Shown here: positions 16,609 through 24,644 of the stretch, piece after piece | Layout of the letters: every line of letters begins with the position of its first letter | Position numbering within the stretch: the first letter of the stretch is position 1 | NCBI RefSeq assembly: GCF_026241155.1 | Contig: NZ_JAPFGP010000012.1 | Location: forward strand, 1 to 64,000 | Length of the DNA stretch: 64,000 nucleotides | Direction: 5' to 3' | From: Paucibacter sp. PLA-PC-4 | GTDB taxonomy: Bacteria; Pseudomonadota; Gammaproteobacteria; Burkholderiales; Burkholderiaceae_C | Notes under the pieces: generated by a model | What the model saw: the letters and a program-made list of their open reading frames with translations, nothing else | The model's database searches: none | Told to the model about the DNA's origin: nothing | Program-made: the position numbers and the translations under genes

Positions 16609-18660
16609 TCAGGCCAGTTGGCGCGGGCGCACTTGCGGCATCAGCCGTTCGATGGCCTCCAGCGGGACACGCCGCCCGTCGGGCAGCAGTTCGGACAGCG
16701 CATTCAAGAGTTCGGGGCTGAGCCGACCAACCACCTTGGGCAGCTCGGCGAAGCGCAGGCCCTGGCGCACGATGAAGGCGATGTAGCTGTGGCGCAGGCA
16801 GTCGGCCGTGACGGTCTGCGGCCGCGCCAGCTGGGCGTCGTGGGCGGCGGCCACGGCTGCGGTCTCGATCGCGGCGGCACCCAGCGGCCAGCCCTCGGGT
16901 GTCATGAACACGGCCGCATGGCCAGCCGCGCTCGGCGCCTCGGCGCCCGCGCGGCGCAGCTCGGCAAACTGCCGCAACTGGGTCGGCAGCGGCAGACTGC
17001 GGCCCTGCTCACCGGGCACATGGAGCAGGTCAGCGTCGAGCTCGATGTGGACCAGTTGCAGCGCGGCCGTCTCTGCGCTGCTCAGGCCGGTCAGCAGCGC
17101 ACTGAGCAGGGCGCGTTGCTCGGTCGAAGCGTTCTCCAGCAGGCCCGAGATCTCATGCGGCGCGAGCTCGCGAGGCAAGGGCATCGGCGTGCTGCCGACC
17201 TCCAGCGCCAGCGGCTGTGCCGCTGCGCTCAGTGTCGGCGGCGGTTCGGCGGCGGGCAGGCTCATCCAGGGTTGATTCAGCACCACGGTCGGCGAGGCCG
17301 CCGGCACCGGCGGCGCGCGGTTGAAGAATTCGACGAACCAAACCGCCAAAAAACTCAGCAGCAGGGCCACGCCCAGCGCGATGCCGGCGTCGCGGCCATA
17401 GTGCGGTTGCCAGGGTTTGACGGGCAACGCGGCGGGTTCGAGCACCAGCAGGCGCGGCTGGCGAGCCGTCTGGCTGGCCTGCAGCGCAAGCAGTTGCTGC
17501 TGCGCCTCCTGCTGCATGCGCTGCAGGCCGTTGAGCTCGGTCGTCATCGACTGTGCGGTCTCGAGCTGGACGTTCAGGGTCTGCACCTGACGCTGGTCGC
17601 TGGCCAACTGTTGGCGCAGGCGTTCGACCATCGCCGCACTGCTGGACTGCTCTTCGCGTGCCTCCGCCAGCGCGGCCTGCTGCGCCCGCGCGCTCTCGGT
17701 CTCGAGCTGCTGTTGTAGATCGGCGATGCGGGTCCTCAACGCCCGGGCGCCCGGGTCCATCGCCAGGAACTGCGGCGTGAACTGGCGCTCCAGCGCTCGC
17801 AGATTCTCCTGCTGCTGCGACAGGCGCTGCTCGATGCCGGCGATGGCGGCCCCGTTGCGACCAAGCGGCAAGCGCTGGCCTTCGGCGATGGCTCGCTCGA
17901 TCGCCCGCACGCGGCCAGCCGCGCTGGCCTCGCGCTCGGTGGCGCTGCTCAGCGACTGGTTAAGTCCCTTGAGTCGCGACAGCGTCGGGCTCTCATCGCG
18001 CGCGACCGAAGTGATCTGGCTGCGCTGCCGGTAAGCCTCTAGCGCCCGCTGTTTTTCGTCGACCCGCTCGCTGATCACACGCAGCGCTTCGCGTGCATCT
18101 GTGAGCTGGGCAGCCGACGCCGCCCGGCCGATCTGGCCCTGCTCCTCGCGATAGACCTCGACCAGCGTGTTGACCAGGCGCGCCACCAGCACCGCATCGC
18201 CGGCTTGGGCCTGGACCTGTAGCAACTGCGAGCCGGGCTGCTCGGTGATCGTCAGCATCTCGCGCATGGCGGTCAGCGCCGCTTCGGGTGTTGTCTGCGT
18301 GAAAAACCCCTGCGGCAGCAAGCGAGTCAGTGCCTTTTCCAGCAGCGGGCGGCTGCCGAGCACCTCCCCCTCGCGCAACATCGCCTGCCGGGCCTGGTCG
18401 GCAGGCGCCGCGCCGACTGCGGGCGCGCTGGCCGGCGTGATCTGCAGCAAGGCCTGAGCGCGGTAGACCGGCGCGCGCAGCCAGTTGACTCCCTGGCCGA
18501 TCAGCAGGGCCAGCAGGAACACGCAGAAAAAGACTTTGATGCGTCGGCGCATCGCCGGGCTGCGACCGTGCAGCTCGGCGCCTTGGCCAAGGCCATAGGC
18601 CTGGGTCGGTCCGAACTGAGGCGGGTAGATGCCCGGCGGCGCAGAAGAACGATCAAACAT
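16609..18660 (-). CDS. Wzz/GNVR-like membrane protein with C-terminal tyrosine-recombinase-like domain
   Basis: A 683-residue protein. TM1 is at about residues 41-59, then a Wzz-type periplasmic start (VYRAQALLQITPA), a long Ala/Gln/Arg-rich coiled coil (about 180-410), and TM2 near 420-442. This is the layout of polysaccharide chain-length regulators. The cytoplasmic tail (about 495-683) is unusual. It reads like a tyrosine-recombinase catalytic domain in order: LLTGLSSAETAALQL, then VPGEQGRSLPLP, then FMTPEGWPLG, then TADCLRHSYIAFIVRQG. The first catalytic Arg is Ser (TGLSSAE), box-II His is Ala, and no nucleophilic Tyr is evident, so it would be inactive. No polysaccharide genes lie nearby. 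Confidence 0.75.
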   Translation of the reverse strand: MFDRSSAPPGIYPPQFGPTQAYGLGQGAELHGRSPAMRRRIKVFFCVFLLALLIGQGVNWLRAPVYRAQALLQITPASAPAVGAAPADQARQAMLREGEVLGSRPLLEKALTRLLPQGFFTQTTPEAALTAMREMLTITEQPGSQLLQVQAQAGDAVLVARLVNTLVEVYREEQGQIGRAASAAQLTDAREALRVISERVDEKQRALEAYRQRSQITSVARDESPTLSRLKGLNQSLSSATEREASAAGRVRAIERAIAEGQRLPLGRNGAAIAGIEQRLSQQQENLRALERQFTPQFLAMDPGARALRTRIADLQQQLETESARAQQAALAEAREEQSSSAAMVERLRQQLASDQRQVQTLNVQLETAQSMTTELNGLQRMQQEAQQQLLALQASQTARQPRLLVLEPAALPVKPWQPHYGRDAGIALGVALLLSFLAVWFVEFFNRAPPVPAASPTVVLNQPWMSLPAAEPPPTLSAAAQPLALEVGSTPMPLPRELAPHEISGLLENASTEQRALLSALLTGLSSAETAALQLVHIELDADLLHVPGEQGRSLPLPTQLRQFAELRRAGAEAPSAAGHAAVFMTPEGWPLGAAAIETAAVAAAHDAQLARPQTVTADCLRHSYIAFIVRQGLRFAELPKVVGRLSPELLNALSELLPDGRRVPLEAIERLMPQVRPRQLA

Positions 18661-18756
18661 GGGCCAGCCTCCGGTTGGTCGATGCAGCGACTATAGACAT
18701 TGCAACGCAGCAGTATTCATGACGCTGCACGTACCGGCTACTATTCGTTCAACAGC

Positions 18757-18772
18757 CTGAAACTGGTTTCAG
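18757..18772. promoter_or_regulatory. PtxS-type operator upstream of the regulator gene
   Basis: CTGAAACTGGTTTCAG is a two-fold symmetric site with half-sites CTGAAAC and GTTTCAG, 40 bases before the LacI-family gene. It matches the operator in front of the ABC/kgu operon except in the centre. It suggests autoregulation by the encoded repressor. Confidence 0.8.
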
Positions 18773-18811
18773 ATACGGGTTTCCAGAGCCCGCCATCAAC
18801 TGCTATCGCCC

Positions 18812-19876
18812 ATGCCCTCCCGCCCCGCCAAGCCGGCTGCCATCCAGCCGCCCAGCAGCCGCGCCACCATTGCCGATGTGGCGGCCGCCGCCGGCGTCTC
18901 CAAGGCCACGGTCTCGCGGTTTTTGAACCAGGCCGATCTGCTGACCCGCGATATCGCGGCCAAGGTCGAGGCTGCCATCGCCCAGCTCGGTTACAGCCCC
19001 AGCCCGATGGCGCAGGCGCTCAAACGAGGGCGTTCGCGCCTGATCGGCCTGGTGGTCGCCGATGTCACCAACCCTTTTTCGGTGGCGGTGCTGCGCGGCG
19101 CCGAGCGGGCCTGTAAGCAGGCCGGCTACATGGTGATGCTGTTCAATCTCGGCAATGACGGCTCGCGCGAGCGCGAGGCCATCGAGGCGCTGTCCTCCTA
19201 CCAGGTCGAGGGCTTCATCCTCAATACGCTGGGCAGCGACCCGCAGGCTCTGGCCGCCGCAGCACGGCTGCACAAGCCGGTGGTGCTGGTGGACCGGCGC
19301 CACGGCGGCATGCAGTCGGATTTCGTGTCGCTGGACAATGCCGGTGCGGTGCAGCTGGCGGCCCAGCATCTGCTGGAGCAGGGGTGGCGGGAACTGCTCT
19401 TTGTCTGCGAGCCCAGTGCGGGCGTCAGCTCGCGAGTTGAGCGGTTGCAGGCCTTCAACAACTTTGTCGCCGCCCATGCCGGCCTGGGCAGCGACGGGCT
19501 CAGCGGCAGCGCCTTCGAGAGCAGGGAGGCACAGGGCGAGGATATCGACCAGGCCTTGCGTGAGCTGCGAAAGCGCGCCGGCAAGAAGCCTGTGGCTGTG
19601 CTGTCGAGCAATGCGGTCGTGACCTTGCGGGTGTCGGCGGCTTTGGCCCGGCTGGGCTGGCGCTTTGGACGCGACGTCGGCTTCATCGGCTTCGATGACA
19701 CTGCCTGGGCGCCCCATGTAGGTCCGGGCCTGAGCGCGATTGCCCAGCCCACCGACGACCTCGGCCATATCGCCGCGCGCTGCCTGCTCGAGCGGCTCGA
19801 AGGCCAGGCACTGCCGCCCCGACAGATTCTGCTGCCGGGGCAACTCGTGGCGCGCGGCTCCTCCCAAAGGCCTTGA
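18812..19876 (+). CDS. ptxS: LacI-family repressor, PtxS-like
   Basis: A 354-residue regulator. The helix-turn-helix ATIADVAAAAGVSKATVSRFLN (about residues 19-40) is followed by the hinge and a periplasmic-binding-protein-like effector domain (SRLIGLVVADVTNPF onward; GFIGFDDTAWAPHVGPGLSAI near the end). The operators flanking the gene match the palindrome reported for Pseudomonas PtxS, the 2-ketogluconate-responsive repressor, and the downstream genes match kguE, kguK and kguD. It lies upstream of that operon on the same strand. The ptxS assignment rests on operator plus context rather than on full alignment. Confidence 0.8.
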   Translation: MPSRPAKPAAIQPPSSRATIADVAAAAGVSKATVSRFLNQADLLTRDIAAKVEAAIAQLGYSPSPMAQALKRGRSRLIGLVVADVTNPFSVAVLRGAERACKQAGYMVMLFNLGNDGSREREAIEALSSYQVEGFILNTLGSDPQALAAAARLHKPVVLVDRRHGGMQSDFVSLDNAGAVQLAAQHLLEQGWRELLFVCEPSAGVSSRVERLQAFNNFVAAHAGLGSDGLSGSAFESREAQGEDIDQALRELRKRAGKKPVAVLSSNAVVTLRVSAALARLGWRFGRDVGFIGFDDTAWAPHVGPGLSAIAQPTDDLGHIAARCLLERLEGQALPPRQILLPGQLVARGSSQRP

Positions 19877-19918
19877 ACCAAGCGCGTGGATATTGCGGGT
19901 AAACCCGTGTATTCAGTC

Positions 19919-19932
19919 TGAAACCGGTTTCA
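19919..19932. promoter_or_regulatory. PtxS-type operator before the ABC/kgu operon
   Basis: TGAAACCGGTTTCA is a perfect 14-base palindrome lying between the repressor gene and the first permease gene. This is the published PtxS operator of Pseudomonas as I recall it. It is the main evidence that the repressor controls the operon. Confidence 0.88.
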
Positions 19933-20002
19933 TAAACTGTGATCACGGTGGTGCCGAGCGGGCATGCCACCCCGACAAGAACGACAAGCGAGACAAGCAA
20001 GC

Positions 20003-20674
20003 GTGAACTACGAGTTTCAGTTCGGTGCGGTGTTCGCCGCCTGGCCGCTGCTCTTGCAGGGCACTTGGACGACCATCGAGCTGTCCTTTCTGGCGATGGT
20101 GCTGGGCCTGCTCGTCGCGATCGCCTGTGCCTGGGGCAAGACGGCCGGGCCGGCCCCGCTGCGCTTCGCGATCAACACCTATATCGAGCTGATCCGCAAC
20201 ACGCCATTTCTGATCCAGCTGTTTTTCTTCTTCTTTGCGCTGCCGGCTCTGGGGCTGCGTTGGAGCGCCCACACGGCGGCGCTCACGGCCATGGTCGTCA
20301 ATCTCGGCGCCTATGCGACCGAGATCATTCGCGCCGGCATCGAGGCGATCCCGAAGGGCCAGATCGAGGCCGGCCTGGCGCTCAATCTCAAACGCCACGA
20401 GATCTTCCGCTTCGTTATTCTGAAGCCGGCGCTGAAGGCCATTTACCCGGCGCTGACCAGCCAGTTCATCTTGCTGATGCTCAGCTCCAGTGTGGTCTCG
20501 GTGATCTCGGCCGATGACCTGACCTCGGTGGCCGCGAACCTGCAGTCACAGACATTCCGCAGCTTCGAAATCTATATCGTCGTCGCGCTGATTTATCTGG
20601 CGCTGGCGATGAGCTTCTCGGCGCTGTTCCGGCTGATCTACCGCCGCACGCTCAACTATCCCGACCGCCGCTGA
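20003..20674 (+). CDS. Polar amino acid-type ABC transporter permease 1
   Basis: A 223-residue HisM/GlnP-type inner-membrane permease. It has the N-terminal LLLQGTWTTIELSFLAMVLG, IELIRNTPFLIQLFFFFFALP and the EAA-loop region EAIPKGQIEAGLALNLKRHEIF that contacts the ATPase. The frame opens at an ATG at 19964, but the GTG at 20003 gives the usual family N-terminus; neither start has a strong ribosome site. First gene of the operator-controlled operon. Confidence 0.9.
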   Translation: MNYEFQFGAVFAAWPLLLQGTWTTIELSFLAMVLGLLVAIACAWGKTAGPAPLRFAINTYIELIRNTPFLIQLFFFFFALPALGLRWSAHTAALTAMVVNLGAYATEIIRAGIEAIPKGQIEAGLALNLKRHEIFRFVILKPALKAIYPALTSQFILLMLSSSVVSVISADDLTSVAANLQSQTFRSFEIYIVVALIYLALAMSFSALFRLIYRRTLNYPDRR

Positions 20675-20696
20675 GCGACGAAGGCGGACACCCATC

Positions 20697-21350
20697 ATGC
20701 GTACCTTCGGATTTGCCGAGTTCCTCTTCATTCTTGAAGCCGCGAAGTGGACCATCGCGCTGTCGCTGATTGCCTTTGCCGGCGGTGCCGTCGGCGGTCT
20801 GCTGGTGGCGCTGGGCCGCACGGCTGAGAGCCGCTGGGCGCAGCGCGCCGCCGGCCTGTTCATTCAGATATTTCAGGGCACGCCGCTGCTGCTGCAGCTG
20901 TTCCTGATCTTCTTCGGCGCGCCGGTGATAGGCCTTGACATCAATCCCTGGGTCGCGGCCGGTGCCGCGCTGATTCTGAACAGCAGCGCCTTTCTCGGCG
21001 AGATCTGGCGTGGTTGCATCCAAGCGATTCCGCGCGGGCAATGGGAGGCGGCCCAGGCGCTGAGCCTGAGCTATGTCGCACGCATGCGCGATGTGATCCT
21101 TCCGCAGGCCTTCAAGATCGCGGTGCCGCCGACCGTCGGCTACATGGTGCAGATCATCAAAGGCACCTCGCTGGCCGCCATCATCGGCTTCACCGAGCTC
21201 ACACGCGCAGGCCAGATCATCAACAACGCGACCTTCCAGCCGCTGCTGGTATTCAGCGTCGTGGCCGCCATCTACTTCGCGCTGTGCTGGCCGCTGTCGC
21301 TGCTGGCGGCGCGCATGGAGCGCCGCCAGGCCCGAGCGCTGGCGCGCTGA
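20697..21350 (+). CDS. Polar amino acid-type ABC transporter permease 2
   Basis: A 217-residue permease homologous to the preceding one, with FQGTPLLLQLFLIFFGAPVIG and the EAA-loop AIPRGQWEAAQALSLSYVARM. It presumably forms a heterodimer with permease 1. It lies 22 bases downstream in the same operon and 30 bases before the binding-protein gene. Confidence 0.92.
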   Translation: MRTFGFAEFLFILEAAKWTIALSLIAFAGGAVGGLLVALGRTAESRWAQRAAGLFIQIFQGTPLLLQLFLIFFGAPVIGLDINPWVAAGAALILNSSAFLGEIWRGCIQAIPRGQWEAAQALSLSYVARMRDVILPQAFKIAVPPTVGYMVQIIKGTSLAAIIGFTELTRAGQIINNATFQPLLVFSVVAAIYFALCWPLSLLAARMERRQARALAR

Positions 21351-21380
21351 CTTTTCCGACCCACCCCTGGAGACATACAG

Positions 21381-22187
21381 ATGACCCAAGCATTCCAAAC
21401 CCGCCGCCTTGTGCTGGCTGCAGCTTCAATCGCTGTCATGGTCCTGAGCCTGGGCGCCTCGCCGTCAGCTTCGGCCCAGAGCGTGGCCGATCTGAAGAAG
21501 AAGGGCGAGCTGACCGTGGGCATGCTGGTGGACTTTCCGCCCTACGGCACGCTCAACAGCGCCAATCAGCCCGACGGCTATGACGCCGATGTCGCCAAGC
21601 TGCTGGCCAAGGAGCTCGGGGTGAAGGTCAATATCGTGCCGGTAACCGGTCCGAACCGTATCCCCTTCCTGTTGACCAACAAGGTCGACTTGCTGGTGGC
21701 CTCACTGGCGGTGACTCCTGAGCGCGCCAAGCAGGTGCAGTTCTCCAAGCCCTATGCGGCCGCGACCATCGTGGTCTACGGCAGCAACAAGGCCGCAATC
21801 AAGTCAGCCGCCGATCTGAAGAACTTCCGCATTGGCGTGGCCCGCGCCAGCACGCAGGACATCTCGCTGACTGCCGCTGCGCCGGCCGGCACCGAAATCC
21901 GCCGCTTCGACGACGATGCCTCGGCGATGCAGGCGTTGATGTCAGGCCAGGTCGACGCGATTGGCTGCTCGACCACGGTTGCCGCCCAGATCGCCCAGCG
22001 CGCCGGTGCCGCGTTCGAAAACAAGTTTGTGCTGCGTCAGCAGCAGATGGCCGTCGCGATGCGACCGGGCCAGGAGGAGTTGCTGAAGACCGTCGACGCA
22101 TTCATCGACAAGCACCGCGCCGGCGAGTTGAACACGCTCTACAAAAAGTGGCTGGGCACCGACTTCCCGGCGATGAACGCCAACTGA
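21381..22187 (+). CDS. ABC transporter substrate-binding protein (family 3)
   Basis: A 268-residue periplasmic binding protein. A signal peptide ending SASAQS (cut about residue 33) precedes GELTVGMLVDFPPYGTLN. The carboxylate-binding Arg of the amino-acid-binding family is kept (LAVTPERAKQVQFSKPY). The Asp that normally holds the amino acid alpha-amino group falls in VDAIGCSTTVAAQ and seems absent. This fits a ligand with a carboxylate but no alpha-amine, such as 2-ketogluconate, as the operon suggests. The ligand is an inference. Confidence 0.9.
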   Translation: MTQAFQTRRLVLAAASIAVMVLSLGASPSASAQSVADLKKKGELTVGMLVDFPPYGTLNSANQPDGYDADVAKLLAKELGVKVNIVPVTGPNRIPFLLTNKVDLLVASLAVTPERAKQVQFSKPYAAATIVVYGSNKAAIKSAADLKNFRIGVARASTQDISLTAAAPAGTEIRRFDDDASAMQALMSGQVDAIGCSTTVAAQIAQRAGAAFENKFVLRQQQMAVAMRPGQEELLKTVDAFIDKHRAGELNTLYKKWLGTDFPAMNAN

Positions 22188-22204
22188 GCAGCGAGCAGCA
22201 CTTC

Positions 22205-22954
22205 ATGAGCACCGAGCCCATTATCCGCATCGAAGGCGTCAACAAGTGGTACGGCCAGTTCCAGGTCTTGACCGACATCGATTTGAGCGTGGCGCCGGGT
22301 GAGCGAATCGTCGTCTGCGGGCCCTCGGGTTCGGGCAAATCCACGCTGATACGCTGCATCAACCGGTTGGAGGCGGTGCAGCAGGGCCGCATCACGGTGG
22401 ACGGTATCGAGCTCACTGCCGGCGGCAAGCAGGTTGAGGCGGTGCGCCAGGAAGTTGGCATGGTGTTCCAGCAGTTCAATCTGTTTCCGCACATGACGGT
22501 GCTGCAGAACTGCACGCTGGCACCGATGCGCTCGCGCGGCCTGTCCCAGGCCGAGGCCGAGGAGATCGCGATGAAGTACCTCAAGCGCGTGCGCATCCCC
22601 GAGCAGGCGCTGAAGTACCCCAGTCAGCTGTCCGGCGGCCAGCAGCAGCGCGTTGCGATCGCGCGGGCGCTGTGCATGACGCCCAAGATCATGCTGTTCG
22701 ACGAGCCCACCTCGGCGCTCGATCCCGAGATGGTCAAGGAGGTGCTGGACACGATGATCACCCTGGCCGAGGACGGCATGACCATGCTGTGCGTCACCCA
22801 CGAGATGGGCTTTGCCCGCAGCGTGGCGGACCGCGTGATCTTCATGGCCGACGGCAAGATCATCGAGCAGGCTCCGCCGGCCGAGTTCTTCGCTGCGCCT
22901 AGGCATGAGAAGACCCGGCAGTTCCTCGGCCAGATCCTGAGCTCGGCGCACTGA
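22205..22954 (+). CDS. Polar amino acid-type ABC transporter ATPase
   Basis: A 249-residue GlnQ/HisP-like ATPase: Walker A GPSGSGKST (about residues 39-47), Q-loop in VFQQFNLFPHM, signature LSGGQQQRVAIARAL, Walker B IMLFDEPTSALDPEM and H-loop CVTHEMGFA. The ATG at 22205 starts 17 bases after the binding-protein stop. Its TGA overlaps the ATG of the next, enzyme-coding gene (ATGA-type junction at 22954), which ties transport and metabolism into one operon. Confidence 0.95.
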   Translation: MSTEPIIRIEGVNKWYGQFQVLTDIDLSVAPGERIVVCGPSGSGKSTLIRCINRLEAVQQGRITVDGIELTAGGKQVEAVRQEVGMVFQQFNLFPHMTVLQNCTLAPMRSRGLSQAEAEEIAMKYLKRVRIPEQALKYPSQLSGGQQQRVAIARALCMTPKIMLFDEPTSALDPEMVKEVLDTMITLAEDGMTMLCVTHEMGFARSVADRVIFMADGKIIEQAPPAEFFAAPRHEKTRQFLGQILSSAH

Positions 22955-23703
22955 TGAATCCAGCACCGATACTGATCTCGCTGTCTTCCTTTGGTGCCAG
23001 CGAGGTGCTCCAGCACGGCCAGCTGCACTACACGTGGCTGGCGCAGGCTGCCGGTGCCGATGGCGTCGAGGTGCGTGGCGAGCTGCTGGCCAGCGCGGCC
23101 GAGCTGCCGGCGCTGGCCGCGACCGGCATGGTCAAGGTGTTCTCCAGTCCGACCGGACTGTGGACCGACGAGGGTCGGCTCGACCTGACGGCGCTGGAGC
23201 AGGGCCTGGCCACTGCTCGTCAACTCGGCGCCGCCCGGCTGAAAATGGCGATTGGGGGCTTCTCTGGCGCCGACGAACTGCCGACTCTGCGCAGGCATCT
23301 GGCGCACAGCGCCGTGGAACTGGTGATCGAAAACGACCAGACCTCCTCGGCCGGCACTGTGGGCGCATTGCAGCGTTTCTTCGCCGCCGCCGATGCCGCA
23401 GGCTTGGATCTCGGTATGGTCTTCGATATGGGCAACTGGCACTGGCTGGGCGAATGCCCGCAGCAGGCCGCCGCCGCCCTCGGCGCCCGCGTGCGCTATG
23501 TGCATTGCAAGGGGGTACAGCGCGAGCGCTCGCGCTGGATTGCCGTGCCGATTGCCGACTCGGCCGCGCCTTGGCGCGCCGTGTTGCGGTCCTTGCCGCG
23601 CACGTTGCCCTGGGCCATCGAATATCCGCTGCAGGGCGCAGACCTGCAGGCCATCACCCGCAGTGAGCTGGGCTTGCTGCAAGACGCGAGAGAGCAAGCA
23701 TGA
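22954..23703 (+). CDS. kguE: Xylose isomerase-like TIM-barrel epimerase, KguE-like
   Basis: A 249-residue sugar isomerase/epimerase-type TIM barrel with GADGVEVRGELL early, the acidic metal-site strands ELVIENDQTSS and GMVFDMGNWHWLG, and VRYVHCKGV. Pseudomonas kguE encodes a protein of this fold within the 2-ketogluconate operon; its precise reaction is poorly defined. It is coupled by overlap to the ATPase gene upstream and to the kinase gene downstream (4 bases). Assignment relies on fold plus operon partners. Confidence 0.75.
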   Translation: MNPAPILISLSSFGASEVLQHGQLHYTWLAQAAGADGVEVRGELLASAAELPALAATGMVKVFSSPTGLWTDEGRLDLTALEQGLATARQLGAARLKMAIGGFSGADELPTLRRHLAHSAVELVIENDQTSSAGTVGALQRFFAAADAAGLDLGMVFDMGNWHWLGECPQQAAAALGARVRYVHCKGVQRERSRWIAVPIADSAAPWRAVLRSLPRTLPWAIEYPLQGADLQAITRSELGLLQDAREQA

Positions 23704-24644
23704 GCAGTCTGGATGTGATCACCTTCGGCGAGGCCATGATGATGTTGGTCGCCGACCGGCCTGGGCCGCTGGAACTGGCCGAGACCTTCTCCAAACGCAC
23801 CGCCGGCGCCGAGACCAATGTCGCGATCGGCCTGGCCCGGCTCGGACTCCAGGTCGGCTGGGCCAGTCGCCTGGGCGCCGACTCGATGGCGCGCTACCTG
23901 CTAGGCTCGATGCAGGCCGAGGGTATCGATTGCTCCCATGTGGTTTGCGATCCGACCCAGCGCACCGGCTTCCTGATCAAGGGCCGGGTCAGCGATGGCA
24001 GCGACCCACCGATCGAATACCACCGCAAGGGCTCGGCCGCCAGCCTGATCGGCCCGGACGATATCGACGCGGCCTGGCTCACCTCGGCCCGACATCTGCA
24101 TGCCACAGGCGTGTTCCCGGCGCTCAACGCCAACACCTATGCCGCCGCCGAACGCACGCTGGCCCTGATGCGCGATGCTGGCCGCACGATCTCGTTTGAC
24201 CCGAACCTGCGGCCCACGCTGTGGTCCAGCCGTGAGTCCATGGTCGCAGGCATCAATGCGCTGGCTGCCAAGGCTGACTGGGTGCTGCCCGGCATCGAGG
24301 AAGGCAAGATCTTGATGGGCTCTGACGAACCCGCGGCGATCGCCCACTTCTACCGCAGCCTCGGCGCCAAGTTGGTCATCGTCAAGCTGGGCGCGGACGG
24401 TGCCTATTACGACAGCGACACCGCAGGTTGCGGCCATGTGGCCGGCTTCCCGGTCGCGACCGTGGTCGACACGGTCGGCGCCGGCGACGGCTTCGCGGCC
24501 GGTGTCATCAGCGCACTGCTTGCCGGTCGCAGCGTTGCCGAGGCGGTCAAACGCGGCTGCTGGATCGGCGCGCGTGCGGTGCAAGTGCTGGGTGATACCG
24601 AGGGCTTGCCGGCGAAGTCCGAGCTGGAAGCTGCCGGTCTATGA
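23700..24644 (+). CDS. kguK: PfkB-family sugar kinase, 2-ketogluconate kinase-like
   Basis: A 314-residue ribokinase-fold kinase. It opens DVITFGEAMMMLVAD, has GAETNVAIGLARLGLQVGW as the first PfkB signature and VDTVGAGDGFAAGVISALL with the catalytic Asp as the second. Resembles KdgK and KguK; phosphorylation of 2-ketogluconate to its 6-phosphate is inferred from the neighbouring reductase and operator. It overlaps both neighbours by 4 bases. Confidence 0.82.
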   Translation: MSSLDVITFGEAMMMLVADRPGPLELAETFSKRTAGAETNVAIGLARLGLQVGWASRLGADSMARYLLGSMQAEGIDCSHVVCDPTQRTGFLIKGRVSDGSDPPIEYHRKGSAASLIGPDDIDAAWLTSARHLHATGVFPALNANTYAAAERTLALMRDAGRTISFDPNLRPTLWSSRESMVAGINALAAKADWVLPGIEEGKILMGSDEPAAIAHFYRSLGAKLVIVKLGADGAYYDSDTAGCGHVAGFPVATVVDTVGAGDGFAAGVISALLAGRSVAEAVKRGCWIGARAVQVLGDTEGLPAKSELEAAGL

